Assembly (NCBI GenBank): GCA_049609225.1
Contig: JBMYYH010000011.1
Location: 1-47,463, forward strand
DNA: 47,463 bases
Direction of reading: 5' to 3'
Source: GCA-2746235 sp049609225
GTDB taxonomy: Bacteria; Planctomycetota; UBA1135
In this document: piece after piece, positions 1 to 7,605 of the stretch
Layout of the letters: each line of letters opens with the position of its first letter
Position numbering within the stretch: the stretch's first letter is position 1
Made by a program: the position numbers and the translations under genes
The notes under the pieces: generated by a model
What the model saw: the letters and a program-made list of their open reading frames with translations, nothing else
Told to the model about the DNA's origin: nothing
Database searches by the model: none

Positions 1-764
1 GCCGAGGTCTTTGGTTCTTCCTTCTTCGGCGCAGGTTTGGCGGCAGGAGCTGCAGCTGGTTTCGGCGCTGGCTTTGGCGCCGCCTTCTCGGCGGGTTTTG
101 CTGGAGACGCTGGCTTGGCTGCGGGCTTCACCGGTTGGACCGGCTTGGCTGGCTTGGCCACGGGCTTCACGGGCTGGACCGGCTTGGCTGGCTTGGCCAC
201 GGGCTTCACGGGCTGGACCGGCTTGGCTGGCTTGGCCACAGGCTTCACCGGCTGAACCGGCTTGGCAGGCTTCGCCACGGGCTTCACAGGCTTCACTGGC
301 TTCGCGACCGGACGCACCGGCTTCACCGGCTTGGCCACGGGGCGGACCGGCTTGACTGGCTTCGCCACAGGCCGAACCGGCACCACTGGCTTGGCTGCAG
401 CAGGCTTTTCCGGAGCTGCCGGCTTCTTGGAAGCTGGCGCGGCGACCTCGCGATCCACCGGCTTGGCGCTGTCCGGACGCCCAGAACCCTTCGGCTTGGC
501 GTCGCCGATAGGGGCGGCCAGCGGCTTGTCGGCCGCAGGAGCCACAGCTTTCGGTGCTTCCTTAGGAGGCTCTTGAGCCTTCGGAGCTTCCTTGGCGGGA
601 GCGGGAGCAGCCTCAGGAGCAGGCGGGACGGCGGCGGCGGGAAGCGGCGGAATCGCGACGGAGCCACCGCAATCGCGGCACTTCACCTTCAGGGCGGTCA
701 CGGATTCTGGGATGCCGCCGTAGCGTTGGCCGCACTGTTCACAAGTGCCGATGCGTTCAGACAT
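1..764 (-). CDS. Zinc-ribbon protein with Pro/Lys/Ala/Val repeat tail, C-terminus cut by window edge
   Basis: The reading frame opens at an ATG (complement of 762-764) and stays open to the left edge, giving 254 visible codons without a stop. The N-terminus has two Cys pairs, C8-x2-C11 and C29-x2-C32, the spacing of an MJ0042-like zinc ribbon. After about residue 38 the protein is low complexity: first Pro/Ala/Glu-rich, then dominated by repeats such as KPVAKPAKPVQPV. The tail is strongly basic and probably disordered, resembling histone H1-like or AlgP-like tails. No membrane segment is visible in the part present. The tail could bind nucleic acid or act as a spacer to a missing C-terminal domain. 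It is divergent from uvrB, with about 85 bp between the starts. Function is unknown; the reading frame is well supported because the zinc ribbon is read in it. Confidence 0.75.
   Translation of the reverse strand, partial: MSERIGTCEQCGQRYGGIPESVTALKVKCRDCGGSVAIPPLPAAAVPPAPEAAPAPAKEAPKAQEPPKEAPKAVAPAADKPLAAPIGDAKPKGSGRPDSAKPVDREVAAPASKKPAAPEKPAAAKPVVPVRPVAKPVKPVRPVAKPVKPVRPVAKPVKPVKPVAKPAKPVQPVKPVAKPAKPVQPVKPVAKPAKPVQPVKPVAKPAKPVQPVKPAAKPASPAKPAEKAAPKPAPKPAAAPAAKPAPKKEEPKTS
139..294. repeat. 39-bp tandem repeat, four copies, inside a coding region
   Basis: A 39-base unit starting ACCGGCTTGGCTGGC repeats at 139, 178, 217 and 256. The first two copies are identical, the third differs at a few positions and the fourth is more diverged; looser versions extend on both sides. 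The unit is 13 codons, so copy-number change keeps frame; on the minus strand it encodes the KPVAKPAKPVQPV-type tail repeat. Near-identity of the central copies suggests recent expansion by slippage or unequal recombination. Confidence 0.9.
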
Positions 765-826
765 GTCGGGTTCGGTAATGGGATGTTCCTACGGCGGACG
801 TCGGGGAAGGGGTTGCCGCCTTGTCC

Positions 827-832
827 TAGAAT
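827..832 (+). promoter_or_regulatory. Putative -10 element (TAGAAT) for uvrB
   Basis: TAGAAT lies 17 bases before the uvrB start codon. The same hexamer precedes several other genes in this window (5588, 24328, 30894, 33722, 34573, and on the minus strand at 20213-20208). No good -35 hexamer is seen at 16-18 bp spacing. If this is the -10 box, the untranslated leader is only about 10 bases. Confidence 0.45.
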
Positions 833-849
833 AGTCTCCCGCAGGGACC

Positions 850-2841
850 GTGGTGACTTCTTCTTCCTTCCGACTCGTCAGTGACTTTTCTCCCAAAGGA
901 GATCAACCAGAGGCCATCGCCTCCCTGGTCGACGCCTTCGGTGAGGCCGATGCCCGTCGCATCCTGCTTGGAGTGACCGGTTCAGGCAAGACTTTTACCG
1001 CTGCCAATGTCATCCAGGCTCTGCAGGTGCCGACCCTGGTACTGGCCCCGAACAAGACCCTGGCCAGTCAGCTGTTCGCCGAATTCCGCGAGTTGTTCCC
1101 CAACAATGCGGTCGAGTACTTCGTTTCGTACTACGACTACTTCCAACCGGAAGCCTACATCCCTTCTTCCGACACCTATATCGAGAAGGATGCTCGTATC
1201 AATGAGCGCATCGACCTGTTGCGCAATGCTGCCACCGCTTCCCTGCTCACGCGCAAAGATGTGATCGTGGTGGCTTCGGTTTCCTGTATCTACGGTCTCG
1301 GCGACCCGGACACCTATCAGGGTTTGGCCTTGAAGTTGGTCGAAGGCTCACCCGCCCGACGGGAAGAACTGGTCCGTGGCTTGATCCGCACGCAACATGC
1401 TCGCGCGGAAATCGATTTGCGTCCTGGAAGTTTCCGCTTGCGGGGTCCGGCGGTAGAGATCTGGCCGATTCATGAACAAGAACGCGTGCTCCGGGTGGAA
1501 CTCGATGGCGATCGCATCGACGCCCTCCTGTTCGTCGACCCCTTGACCGGCGAGATCGTCGAAGAACCGCAATCCGTCGCGGTTTATCCGGTGGGACATT
1601 ATGTGCAGCCGGAAGATCGGATTCCGAAGGCGATGGTCACCATCCGTCAGGAGATGGATCAGCGGGTGCGGGAGTTGCGCATGGCGGGCAAGGAGATCGA
1701 GGCCGAGCGTCTAGAGCGACGGACCTTGTCGGACTTGGAAGACTTGGAGGAGTTGGGACATTGCGGTGGAATCGAGAACTACTCGCGTCACTTTGAAGGG
1801 CGGGCGTCGGAACAACCACCGTTCACTTTGCTGAACTACTTCCCGAAGGACTTCCTTTGCATCCTGGATGAGAGTCATGTGACCCTGCCCCAGGTCTATG
1901 GAATGGCGCGCGGGGATGAGGCGCGGAAGCGGAATCTGGTGGAGTATGGATTCAGGCTGCCGTCGGCAATCGACAATCGACCCTTGCGCGAACCGGAGTT
2001 CGAACCCTTGTTGAGCCGCGTGTTGTATGTCTCGGCAACTCCTGGCGATCGCGAGAAAGGGCTAGCGCCGGCACCCCCGGTGGAGCAGATCGTGCGTCCG
2101 ACGGGCTTGTTGGATCCTCCCTGCGAGGTACGCCCGGCGGTGGGGCAGGTGGAGGATGCGCTGAAATCGATCCTTCCGGTGGTGGAAAGTGGTGATCGCG
2201 TGTTGGTCACGACCTTGACCAAGCGCAGTGCCGAGGATCTGACCGAGTTCCTGCAGGAGAATCACATCCGCGCGCGTTACTTGCATGCCGACATCGACAC
2301 TTTGGAACGCTCCGAGTTGCTGCGCGACTTGCGTCTGGGTGTTTTCGATGTCTTGGTGGGCATCAACCTGTTGCGAGAAGGATTGGACTTGCCGGAAGTC
2401 TCCTTGGTCCTGGTCTTGGATGCCGACCGCGAAGGATTCCTGCGCAGCACCACTTCGCTGATTCAAACCTGTGGACGTGCCGCCCGCAACGTGGACGGTC
2501 GGGTGGTCTTCTACGCCGACAAGATGACGGCTTCCCTGGAAGCGACTTTGGAAGAGTCTTCCAGGCGTCGGAAGATTCAGGAAGCGCATAACCAGGAACA
2601 TGGCATCGTGCCAAAGACCGTGCGCAAGCGAATTCAAGGATCCTTGGCGACCCTGCTGGGTGGTGAGGATGAAAAGGATGCCACTGAAGAGAAGATCGAC
2701 GCCGCCAGTCTGGCCAAACGCGCTGCGGAGATCGAAAAGGAGATGTTGCAGGCCGCTTCTTCCTTGGACTTCGAGAACGCGATTCGCCTGCGCGATGAAC
2801 TGCGACGTCTGCAGATGCTGCGTTTGGAGGTTGAGGCTTGA
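850..2841 (+). CDS. uvrB: Excinuclease ABC subunit B (UvrB)
   Basis: UvrB is the damage-verifying helicase-like subunit of nucleotide excision repair; it is loaded by UvrA and then recruits UvrC. The 663-residue length is normal for the family. Walker A is at residues 41-48 (GVTGSGKT), the beta-hairpin region reads YYDYFQPEAYIP, and helicase motifs V-VI appear as GINLLREGLDLPEV and QTCGRAARN. The C-terminus carries the UVR helix-hairpin (about residues 625-655) that contacts UvrC. The start is one of two adjacent GTG codons; no strong ribosome site is visible. It overlaps uvrC by 4 bp (TTGA), so the two are probably translationally coupled. Confidence 0.97.
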   Translation: MVTSSSFRLVSDFSPKGDQPEAIASLVDAFGEADARRILLGVTGSGKTFTAANVIQALQVPTLVLAPNKTLASQLFAEFRELFPNNAVEYFVSYYDYFQPEAYIPSSDTYIEKDARINERIDLLRNAATASLLTRKDVIVVASVSCIYGLGDPDTYQGLALKLVEGSPARREELVRGLIRTQHARAEIDLRPGSFRLRGPAVEIWPIHEQERVLRVELDGDRIDALLFVDPLTGEIVEEPQSVAVYPVGHYVQPEDRIPKAMVTIRQEMDQRVRELRMAGKEIEAERLERRTLSDLEDLEELGHCGGIENYSRHFEGRASEQPPFTLLNYFPKDFLCILDESHVTLPQVYGMARGDEARKRNLVEYGFRLPSAIDNRPLREPEFEPLLSRVLYVSATPGDREKGLAPAPPVEQIVRPTGLLDPPCEVRPAVGQVEDALKSILPVVESGDRVLVTTLTKRSAEDLTEFLQENHIRARYLHADIDTLERSELLRDLRLGVFDVLVGINLLREGLDLPEVSLVLVLDADREGFLRSTTSLIQTCGRAARNVDGRVVFYADKMTASLEATLEESSRRRKIQEAHNQEHGIVPKTVRKRIQGSLATLLGGEDEKDATEEKIDAASLAKRAAEIEKEMLQAASSLDFENAIRLRDELRRLQMLRLEVEA

Positions 2842-4646
2842 TCGACTCGATCGATCCCGCATTCGATCGCGCGCTGAAGACTGCGCCTTCCCGTCCTGGG
2901 GTTTATCTGTTCCGAGACGGCAACGACAAGGTCCTTTATGTCGGTAAGGCCGTCGACCTACGCAAACGTGTGCAGGTCTATCGTCGGGAAGGCGCGGACG
3001 GACGCGAGCGTTTGAAGGTGCTGTTGCGGGATGCGCGCACCGCCGAGTTCCGAGTGACGGATTCCGAGAAGGAAGCCATCCTGTTGGAAGATCGCCTGGT
3101 CAAGCTGCATCAACCGCCACTGAATGTTCTGCTTAAGGACGACAAGACCTTCCTGTTTGTCCACCTGGATACCACCCACGCCTTCCCGCGGTTGGGATTG
3201 GCCCGACGTCGGAGCCGGCATGGGGAGTTCTTCGGGCCATACCCGAATGCGGGGGCCGCACGTCGGGCGAAGCGGTTGTTGCAAGGCGCTTTTGGCTTAC
3301 GCGATTGCTCGGACCACACTTTGGCCAACCGTTCGCGTCCTTGCCTGAAGTTCGGCATTGGCTTGTGCAGTGGCCCCTGCGTCGGACGGGTGGAGGACCA
3401 GGAATATCAGGATGCGGTCGAGGGAGCGCGTCAGGTCTTGAAAGGGAAGGTGCGGGATCGCTTGGCCTCGGAGCGGGAGCACATGATCGATGCGAGTGCG
3501 CGGCAGGATTATGAAATCGCCTTACGCTCACGCGATCGCATCCAAGCCTTGGAAGCCCTGGCAGAACCCCAGAAGGTTCGTTTGGAAAGCGGCAAGGACT
3601 TCGATGTGCTTGGCATCGACGAACGCGGTTACTTCGCCTTACTGCAATACCGCGATGGTGAATGGCTGCACACCCGGCGCGGCGCCTTGCCCTTGCCGGA
3701 ATCCCCTGGAGCGGCCGTCAGCCAACTGTTGGTAGCGCTTTACCGCGAAGGTGCAGAACTGGTTCCGGAAATCCTCGTCGGCGCCTTGCCCGAAGAAGCG
3801 GAGGCGATGGAGCTTTGGCTGTCGGATCGTTTGCAGCAGAAGGTCCATATCCACGCACCGCAACGGGGCAAGAAACGTGCCTTGGTGCGCATGGCCGAGA
3901 GTAATGCCCGCGCCCAAAGCGGTGCAGTTGCGAGTGCGCCGTGGCCGGTCGTCGAACAACGCATCGCGGACATCCTCCATGGAGTGCGTCCGAGCGTGAT
4001 CGATTGCATCGATATCTCGCATCTGCAAGGTAAGGAACGCGTCGCCTCCAAGGTGCGCTTTACAGAAGGCAAACCCACACGGGATGCTTATCGCCGCTAT
4101 CTCGTCGGCGGGGGAGTCGGCAATGATGATTTCGAGGCGATGCGCGAAGTCGTCCGTCGGGTGCTCGACCGCTCCGAGACCGAAGGCCTGCCTGACCTGC
4201 TCATCCTCGATGGAGGCCGTGGTCAACTTTCCGCTGGACTGGAAAGCCTGGAGGCTTCTGGGAAGTCCTTAAACATCGTCGCTCTTGCCAAAGCTCGTCG
4301 CGGACGCGGACCGGTCGCCGCCGAAGAACGTCTGTTCCTGCCGCAACAGGAGGGTCCCTGCATTCTCGAGCCGGCCAGTCCGGAACGCCTCTTCTTTGAA
4401 CGGATTCGCGACGAGGCCCATCGTTTCGCCATCGGCTATCACCGCCGACGTCGCGAAAACCTGCGCCTGGTTCTTGAAGAAGTTCCTGGCATCGGCCCTG
4501 CCAAACGGAAGACCCTGTTGGATGCCTACCGCGGGGATCTACAAAAACTACGCGACGCCGACCCTGCCGAAGTGCTTGCCTTGCCAGGCATGCAGAAGGA
4601 GTTGGTGACCTCTTTGCAGGAACACCTGCGCCGCCTCCTGCCTTAA
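2838..4646 (+). CDS. uvrC: Excinuclease ABC subunit C (UvrC)
   Basis: UvrC makes the 3' and 5' incisions around a lesion held by UvrB. The 602 residues follow the family order: an N-terminal GIY-YIG nuclease domain (GVYLFRDG and VLYVGKAVDLRKRV near residues 20-50), a short Cys-containing region, a UVR motif around residue 200-230, an RNase H-like nuclease domain (IDCIDISHLQGKERVAS) and a C-terminal helix-hairpin-helix (EEVPGIGPAKRKTLL). The start is TTG overlapping the uvrB stop. Its stop TAA shares the palindrome TTAA with the stop of the convergent recombinase gene, so there is no room for a terminator between them. Confidence 0.96.
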   Translation: MIDSIDPAFDRALKTAPSRPGVYLFRDGNDKVLYVGKAVDLRKRVQVYRREGADGRERLKVLLRDARTAEFRVTDSEKEAILLEDRLVKLHQPPLNVLLKDDKTFLFVHLDTTHAFPRLGLARRRSRHGEFFGPYPNAGAARRAKRLLQGAFGLRDCSDHTLANRSRPCLKFGIGLCSGPCVGRVEDQEYQDAVEGARQVLKGKVRDRLASEREHMIDASARQDYEIALRSRDRIQALEALAEPQKVRLESGKDFDVLGIDERGYFALLQYRDGEWLHTRRGALPLPESPGAAVSQLLVALYREGAELVPEILVGALPEEAEAMELWLSDRLQQKVHIHAPQRGKKRALVRMAESNARAQSGAVASAPWPVVEQRIADILHGVRPSVIDCIDISHLQGKERVASKVRFTEGKPTRDAYRRYLVGGGVGNDDFEAMREVVRRVLDRSETEGLPDLLILDGGRGQLSAGLESLEASGKSLNIVALAKARRGRGPVAAEERLFLPQQEGPCILEPASPERLFFERIRDEAHRFAIGYHRRRRENLRLVLEEVPGIGPAKRKTLLDAYRGDLQKLRDADPAEVLALPGMQKELVTSLQEHLRRLLP

Positions 4647-5587
4647 CCGCGCGGATGATGCAGGCGGTGGTAAGCCTGCAGCTCGTCGACTTCCAAATGC
4701 GTATACCGTTCGGTAGTCCGTAAATCGGCATGCCCCAGGAATTCCTGCACGCTGCGCAGATCACCACCCCCGATCAACAGATGGGTCGCGCAAGAGTGAC
4801 GCAGAATATGCGGATGCAACTGCGGCGATAGCCCACTCTTTACCGCCCAATCCCGCACGATGCGGAATGCGCGATGGCGGTCCAAGGGTTTGCCACTCTT
4901 CGACAACAACACCGCCGAATCTCCTTGATCCCTGCCGCGACGTCCGTCCTCCAACCACAACTGCACGCGTTCCCGCGCGAGGCCACCAAAGGGCACCAAG
5001 CGTTCCTTGTTTCCCTTGCCGCGCACCTGCAGTAACCCGGGTTCGTCGGAGCCCGCGGAGGCCGTCAGGTGTAGATCACCCAGACGCAAGCCCACGGATT
5101 CGCTCACCCGCAAACCGCCGCCATAAAGAAGGGCCAAGAGTGCCCGATCCCGTTGTCCAATCCAGGTGTCGGCAGCCGGCGCATCCAGCAGAATGCGCGC
5201 CTCATCCGGTGTCAGGATTTCGGGCAGGCGCTTCCACAAGTGGACCTTGCCGGCGAGACGGGTGGGGTCGCGGCCTTCCAATCCTTCCTCCGCCCGCAAC
5301 CAGCGGAAAAAACCGCGCAGACTCGACAGCAGGCGCACCTGACTGGCAGGAGCTAGCCCTTCGGACCTTGTCTCGGACATCAGGGTGGCCAAATGGTTAG
5401 GTTCTAAGTCCTTCCAATCCTTGATTTTGCGTCGACCGAGGAATCCAGCGATGCGATTCAGGTCGCGTCGATAAGCGGCCAAAGTGTGCGTAGCCAAACC
5501 GGCCTCGGCAGCCAAACTGCCCAGGTACTCCGCAATCCGAGCCGCCAGAGCGGGCGGAAGCGTTTGACCACTGGAATCGACAGACAC
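4643..5587 (-). CDS. Tyrosine recombinase, XerC/XerD family
   Basis: A 314-residue tyrosine recombinase of the size and layout of XerC/XerD, which resolve chromosome dimers at dif. It has an N-terminal SAM-like core-binding domain (about residues 15-110) and a C-terminal catalytic domain. Catalytic residues are visible: Arg in GLRVSESVGL, Lys in GKGNKERLVPF, HxxR in HPHILRHSCATHL, His in LGHADLRTTERYTH, and the nucleophile Tyr in RYTHLE. It is not beside phage genes, which favours a housekeeping role over an integrase. XerC versus XerD cannot be decided here. The start is GTG at 5587, abutting the -10 element of the divergent dksA-type gene. Confidence 0.92.
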   Translation of the reverse strand: MSVDSSGQTLPPALAARIAEYLGSLAAEAGLATHTLAAYRRDLNRIAGFLGRRKIKDWKDLEPNHLATLMSETRSEGLAPASQVRLLSSLRGFFRWLRAEEGLEGRDPTRLAGKVHLWKRLPEILTPDEARILLDAPAADTWIGQRDRALLALLYGGGLRVSESVGLRLGDLHLTASAGSDEPGLLQVRGKGNKERLVPFGGLARERVQLWLEDGRRGRDQGDSAVLLSKSGKPLDRHRAFRIVRDWAVKSGLSPQLHPHILRHSCATHLLIGGGDLRSVQEFLGHADLRTTERYTHLEVDELQAYHRLHHPRG

Positions 5588-5593
5588 TAGAAT
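5564..5593 (+). promoter_or_regulatory. Sigma-70-like promoter for the dksA-type gene
   Basis: TTGACC (5564-5569) and TAGAAT (5588-5593) are separated by 18 bp, the best -35/-10 pair seen in the window. The -35 box lies inside the 5' end of the divergent recombinase gene and the -10 directly abuts its GTG start codon. Predicted transcription would start near 5600, giving a leader of about 35 bases to the ATG at 5636. Confidence 0.6.
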
Positions 5594-5635
5594 CTTTCCC
5601 TTCTCCCTGGAGGAGACCCCCTCAAAGATAGCGCG

Positions 5636-6010
5636 ATGGCTAAGCTCACGAAAACTCAGCAGAAGAAATATCGTCCGATCCTGCTCGATATTCTCCGCAA
5701 ACTCGGTGTGAAACTGGAGCGGCTCGAAGAAGCCGTGCTCCTGGCTGACAACGATTCCGCTGGAGATGATGGCGAGGACATGGGTGCGGAGGGTTATTCC
5801 CGCGACTTCCAGCTCGGTCTGATCGAGAACGAGGATGAGATGCTCAAGGATACACGCCGTGCTTTGGAGCGCATCGATGCTGGCATCTATGGCACTTGCC
5901 TTGGGTGCAAGGAACTGATCCCGCCACGTCGCCTTGAGGTCGTGCCCTACGCTTCCTTATGCGTCGGTTGCCAAGAGCTCAGCGAAAACGGCGAGCTAGT
6001 CCTTGACTGA
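5636..6010 (+). CDS. DksA/TraR-family zinc-finger protein
   Basis: A 124-residue protein with an N-terminal acidic helical region and a C-terminal C4 zinc finger (YGTCLGCKELIPPRR followed by LCVGCQE). This is the DksA/TraR fold, whose members reach the RNA polymerase secondary channel and modulate initiation, often with ppGpp. The core ALERIDAGIYGTC is typical. It is shorter than E. coli DksA (151 residues), closer to general TraR/DksA-type proteins, so a strict dksA assignment is not made. It overlaps lspA by 8 bp; a DksA-type gene beside lspA occurs in other bacteria as far as I recall. Confidence 0.9.
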   Translation: MAKLTKTQQKKYRPILLDILRKLGVKLERLEEAVLLADNDSAGDDGEDMGAEGYSRDFQLGLIENEDEMLKDTRRALERIDAGIYGTCLGCKELIPPRRLEVVPYASLCVGCQELSENGELVLD

Positions 6011-6602
6011 TTCCACCGCTGCCGCATCGCGCGGATGGAAGCGCCCAGTCTTCTGGGCATTGGTCGTCGGATTGATCCTCGTCGACCTGTGGAGTAAGGC
6101 ATGGGCCTTCGAGAACATCGGCCTCGGTGGGGGCAAATCGCCCATCTTCGGAGATTGGTTCTCCTTCTACTGCATCACCAACTCCGGAGGCATCTGGGGG
6201 ATGGGCAATGATGGCAGTGTGACCACGATTCTGACGGTGGTGCGCATCATCGCCGTGGGTGTCTTGTTTTGGATCGTCGGACGCCAGGAAGATCAGAACC
6301 GCATGGGGCTATTCACCTTGGCTCTGCTCATTGCGGGCGCCGTCGGCAATCTCTATGACAATCTCTCGGCTTGGATGCCGTGGGATCTGCAAGTGCCTGG
6401 AGAGGTCCGTGACTTCTTCATGTTTGATGTTGCAGCGCCTGGTTGGTGGCCTGGAGCCATCGGTTGGCCCTTTGATCCCTTCCCGATCTTCAACTTCGCC
6501 GATGCGTGCATCTCGGTGGGCTTTCTGTTGTTGATCACGGGATTGGCCAAGATCAAGTTCGGCCCGGAAACGGAAGAAGATTCCAAAGACGCGCCGGCGT
6601 AA
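6003..6602 (+). CDS. lspA: Lipoprotein signal peptidase (signal peptidase II)
   Basis: LspA is an inner-membrane aspartyl protease that removes the signal peptide from prolipoproteins. In 199 residues, several hydrophobic segments are visible, starting at about residues 12-35. The two catalytic Asp motifs are present as GNLYDNL and FNFADACISVG. The family's conserved N-x-G motif appears as TNSGGIWGMG. The protein is longer than the usual ~160-170 residues because of an insertion with PWDLQVPGEVRDFF between the catalytic motifs. The start is TTG at 6003 inside the end of the previous gene. A substrate candidate lies in this window at 17547-19379. Confidence 0.9.
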   Translation: MTDSTAAASRGWKRPVFWALVVGLILVDLWSKAWAFENIGLGGGKSPIFGDWFSFYCITNSGGIWGMGNDGSVTTILTVVRIIAVGVLFWIVGRQEDQNRMGLFTLALLIAGAVGNLYDNLSAWMPWDLQVPGEVRDFFMFDVAAPGWWPGAIGWPFDPFPIFNFADACISVGFLLLITGLAKIKFGPETEEDSKDAPA

Positions 6603-6605
6603 ACT

Positions 6606-7523
6606 GTGCCTATGTTGCGCACCGCGATCGGCGCCTTGGAGCTGCAATCGCCGCTCCTGACGGGTTCAGGCACCTTCGGCCATGACCCGGCTGCCTTGGC
6701 TTTCCTCGAACCAGGAGACCTTGGTGCTTTGGTGTTGAAGACCGTCACGCCCGAGCCGCGGCATGGCAATCCACCGCAACGCATCGCCGAGTTCCAGGGT
6801 GGTGTGCTGAACGCCATCGGCCTTGAGAACAAAGGCTTGGCCTATTGGCGTGAATCGGTGGCCCCGCAGTTGGAGGAAGTCCCGCTGCCGGTCGTCGCCA
6901 ATGCGGGTGGCCATTCGGTGGAGGAGTACCTCGCCATGACGGAGGCCTTTGATGCCATGAAGGGCGTGGCCGCGATCGAACTGAATCTGTCTTGCCCCAA
7001 CGTGGCTGACGGCATCCAGTTCTCCACCGACACCGGCGCTCTCTCTGAGGTCGTGCGCGCCTGCCGCGAAGCGACGCAAAAGCCCATGTGGGTCAAGCTG
7101 TCGCCCAATGTGGCCAGCATTCAACCCTTTGCAGCTGCTGCGGAGGCTTCTGGAGCCGATGCGCTCACCGTCTGCAACACCCTGATGGGGCTCTTGGTGG
7201 ATTGGCGCAATCGCAAACCGGTTCTGGCCAATGGCACCGGTGGCATGTCTGGTCCAGCGGTCAAGCCGATGGCCCTGCGCATGGTCTGGGATGCCTCCCA
7301 GGTGGTCCAGATCCCCATCGTCGCCAGCGGGGGAGCCTCCAGCGCCGACGATGTGCTCGAATTCCTTGTCGCTGGAGCCACCGCCGTCCAAGTCGGCACC
7401 GCCTCCTTCCGACGCCCAGCCGCCATCTCCGAGATTGCCGCAGATCTGAGAAAGATCCTCACTGAGGAAAACCTGAGCCTAGAGGAGCTTCGCGGCAGCC
7501 TCGAATGGCCTAGGCGGAATTGA
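6606..7523 (+). CDS. pyrD: Dihydroorotate dehydrogenase, class 1
   Basis: This enzyme oxidises dihydroorotate to orotate in pyrimidine synthesis, using FMN. The 305-residue soluble form with the active-site Cys in ELNLSCPNVADG is class 1, most like class 1B, which normally works with an iron-sulfur/FAD partner, PyrK. The FMN-binding end is seen in PIVASGGASSADDVLEFL and GATAVQVGTASFRRP. No pyrK is present in the window, so either the partner is elsewhere or another acceptor is used. The start is GTG at 6606 or ATG at 6612; neither has a clear ribosome site. It follows lspA by 3 bp. Confidence 0.93.
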   Translation: MPMLRTAIGALELQSPLLTGSGTFGHDPAALAFLEPGDLGALVLKTVTPEPRHGNPPQRIAEFQGGVLNAIGLENKGLAYWRESVAPQLEEVPLPVVANAGGHSVEEYLAMTEAFDAMKGVAAIELNLSCPNVADGIQFSTDTGALSEVVRACREATQKPMWVKLSPNVASIQPFAAAAEASGADALTVCNTLMGLLVDWRNRKPVLANGTGGMSGPAVKPMALRMVWDASQVVQIPIVASGGASSADDVLEFLVAGATAVQVGTASFRRPAAISEIAADLRKILTEENLSLEELRGSLEWPRRN

Positions 7524-7605
7524 GGTTTCTCCCGAGGGGTCCCATCCCTTATCCTGTGGGGCCGCATCCGCGCTGACCACCGTCGGCGGCGGAGCATCCA
7601 GCATC

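Noticed and set aside
139..294. CRISPR-like array
   Set aside because: The copies are directly adjacent without unique spacers and are a multiple of three within a reading frame.
11..884. Long open frames on the plus strand at the left edge, with Gly/Leu/Trp-rich products
   Set aside because: They come from the tandem repeat read on the wrong strand. The minus-strand frame has a zinc ribbon and normal codon use, so it is the real one.
4643..5587. Integrase marking a mobile element or attachment site
   Set aside because: No tRNA, direct repeats, phage or transposon genes are nearby, and the layout matches housekeeping Xer.
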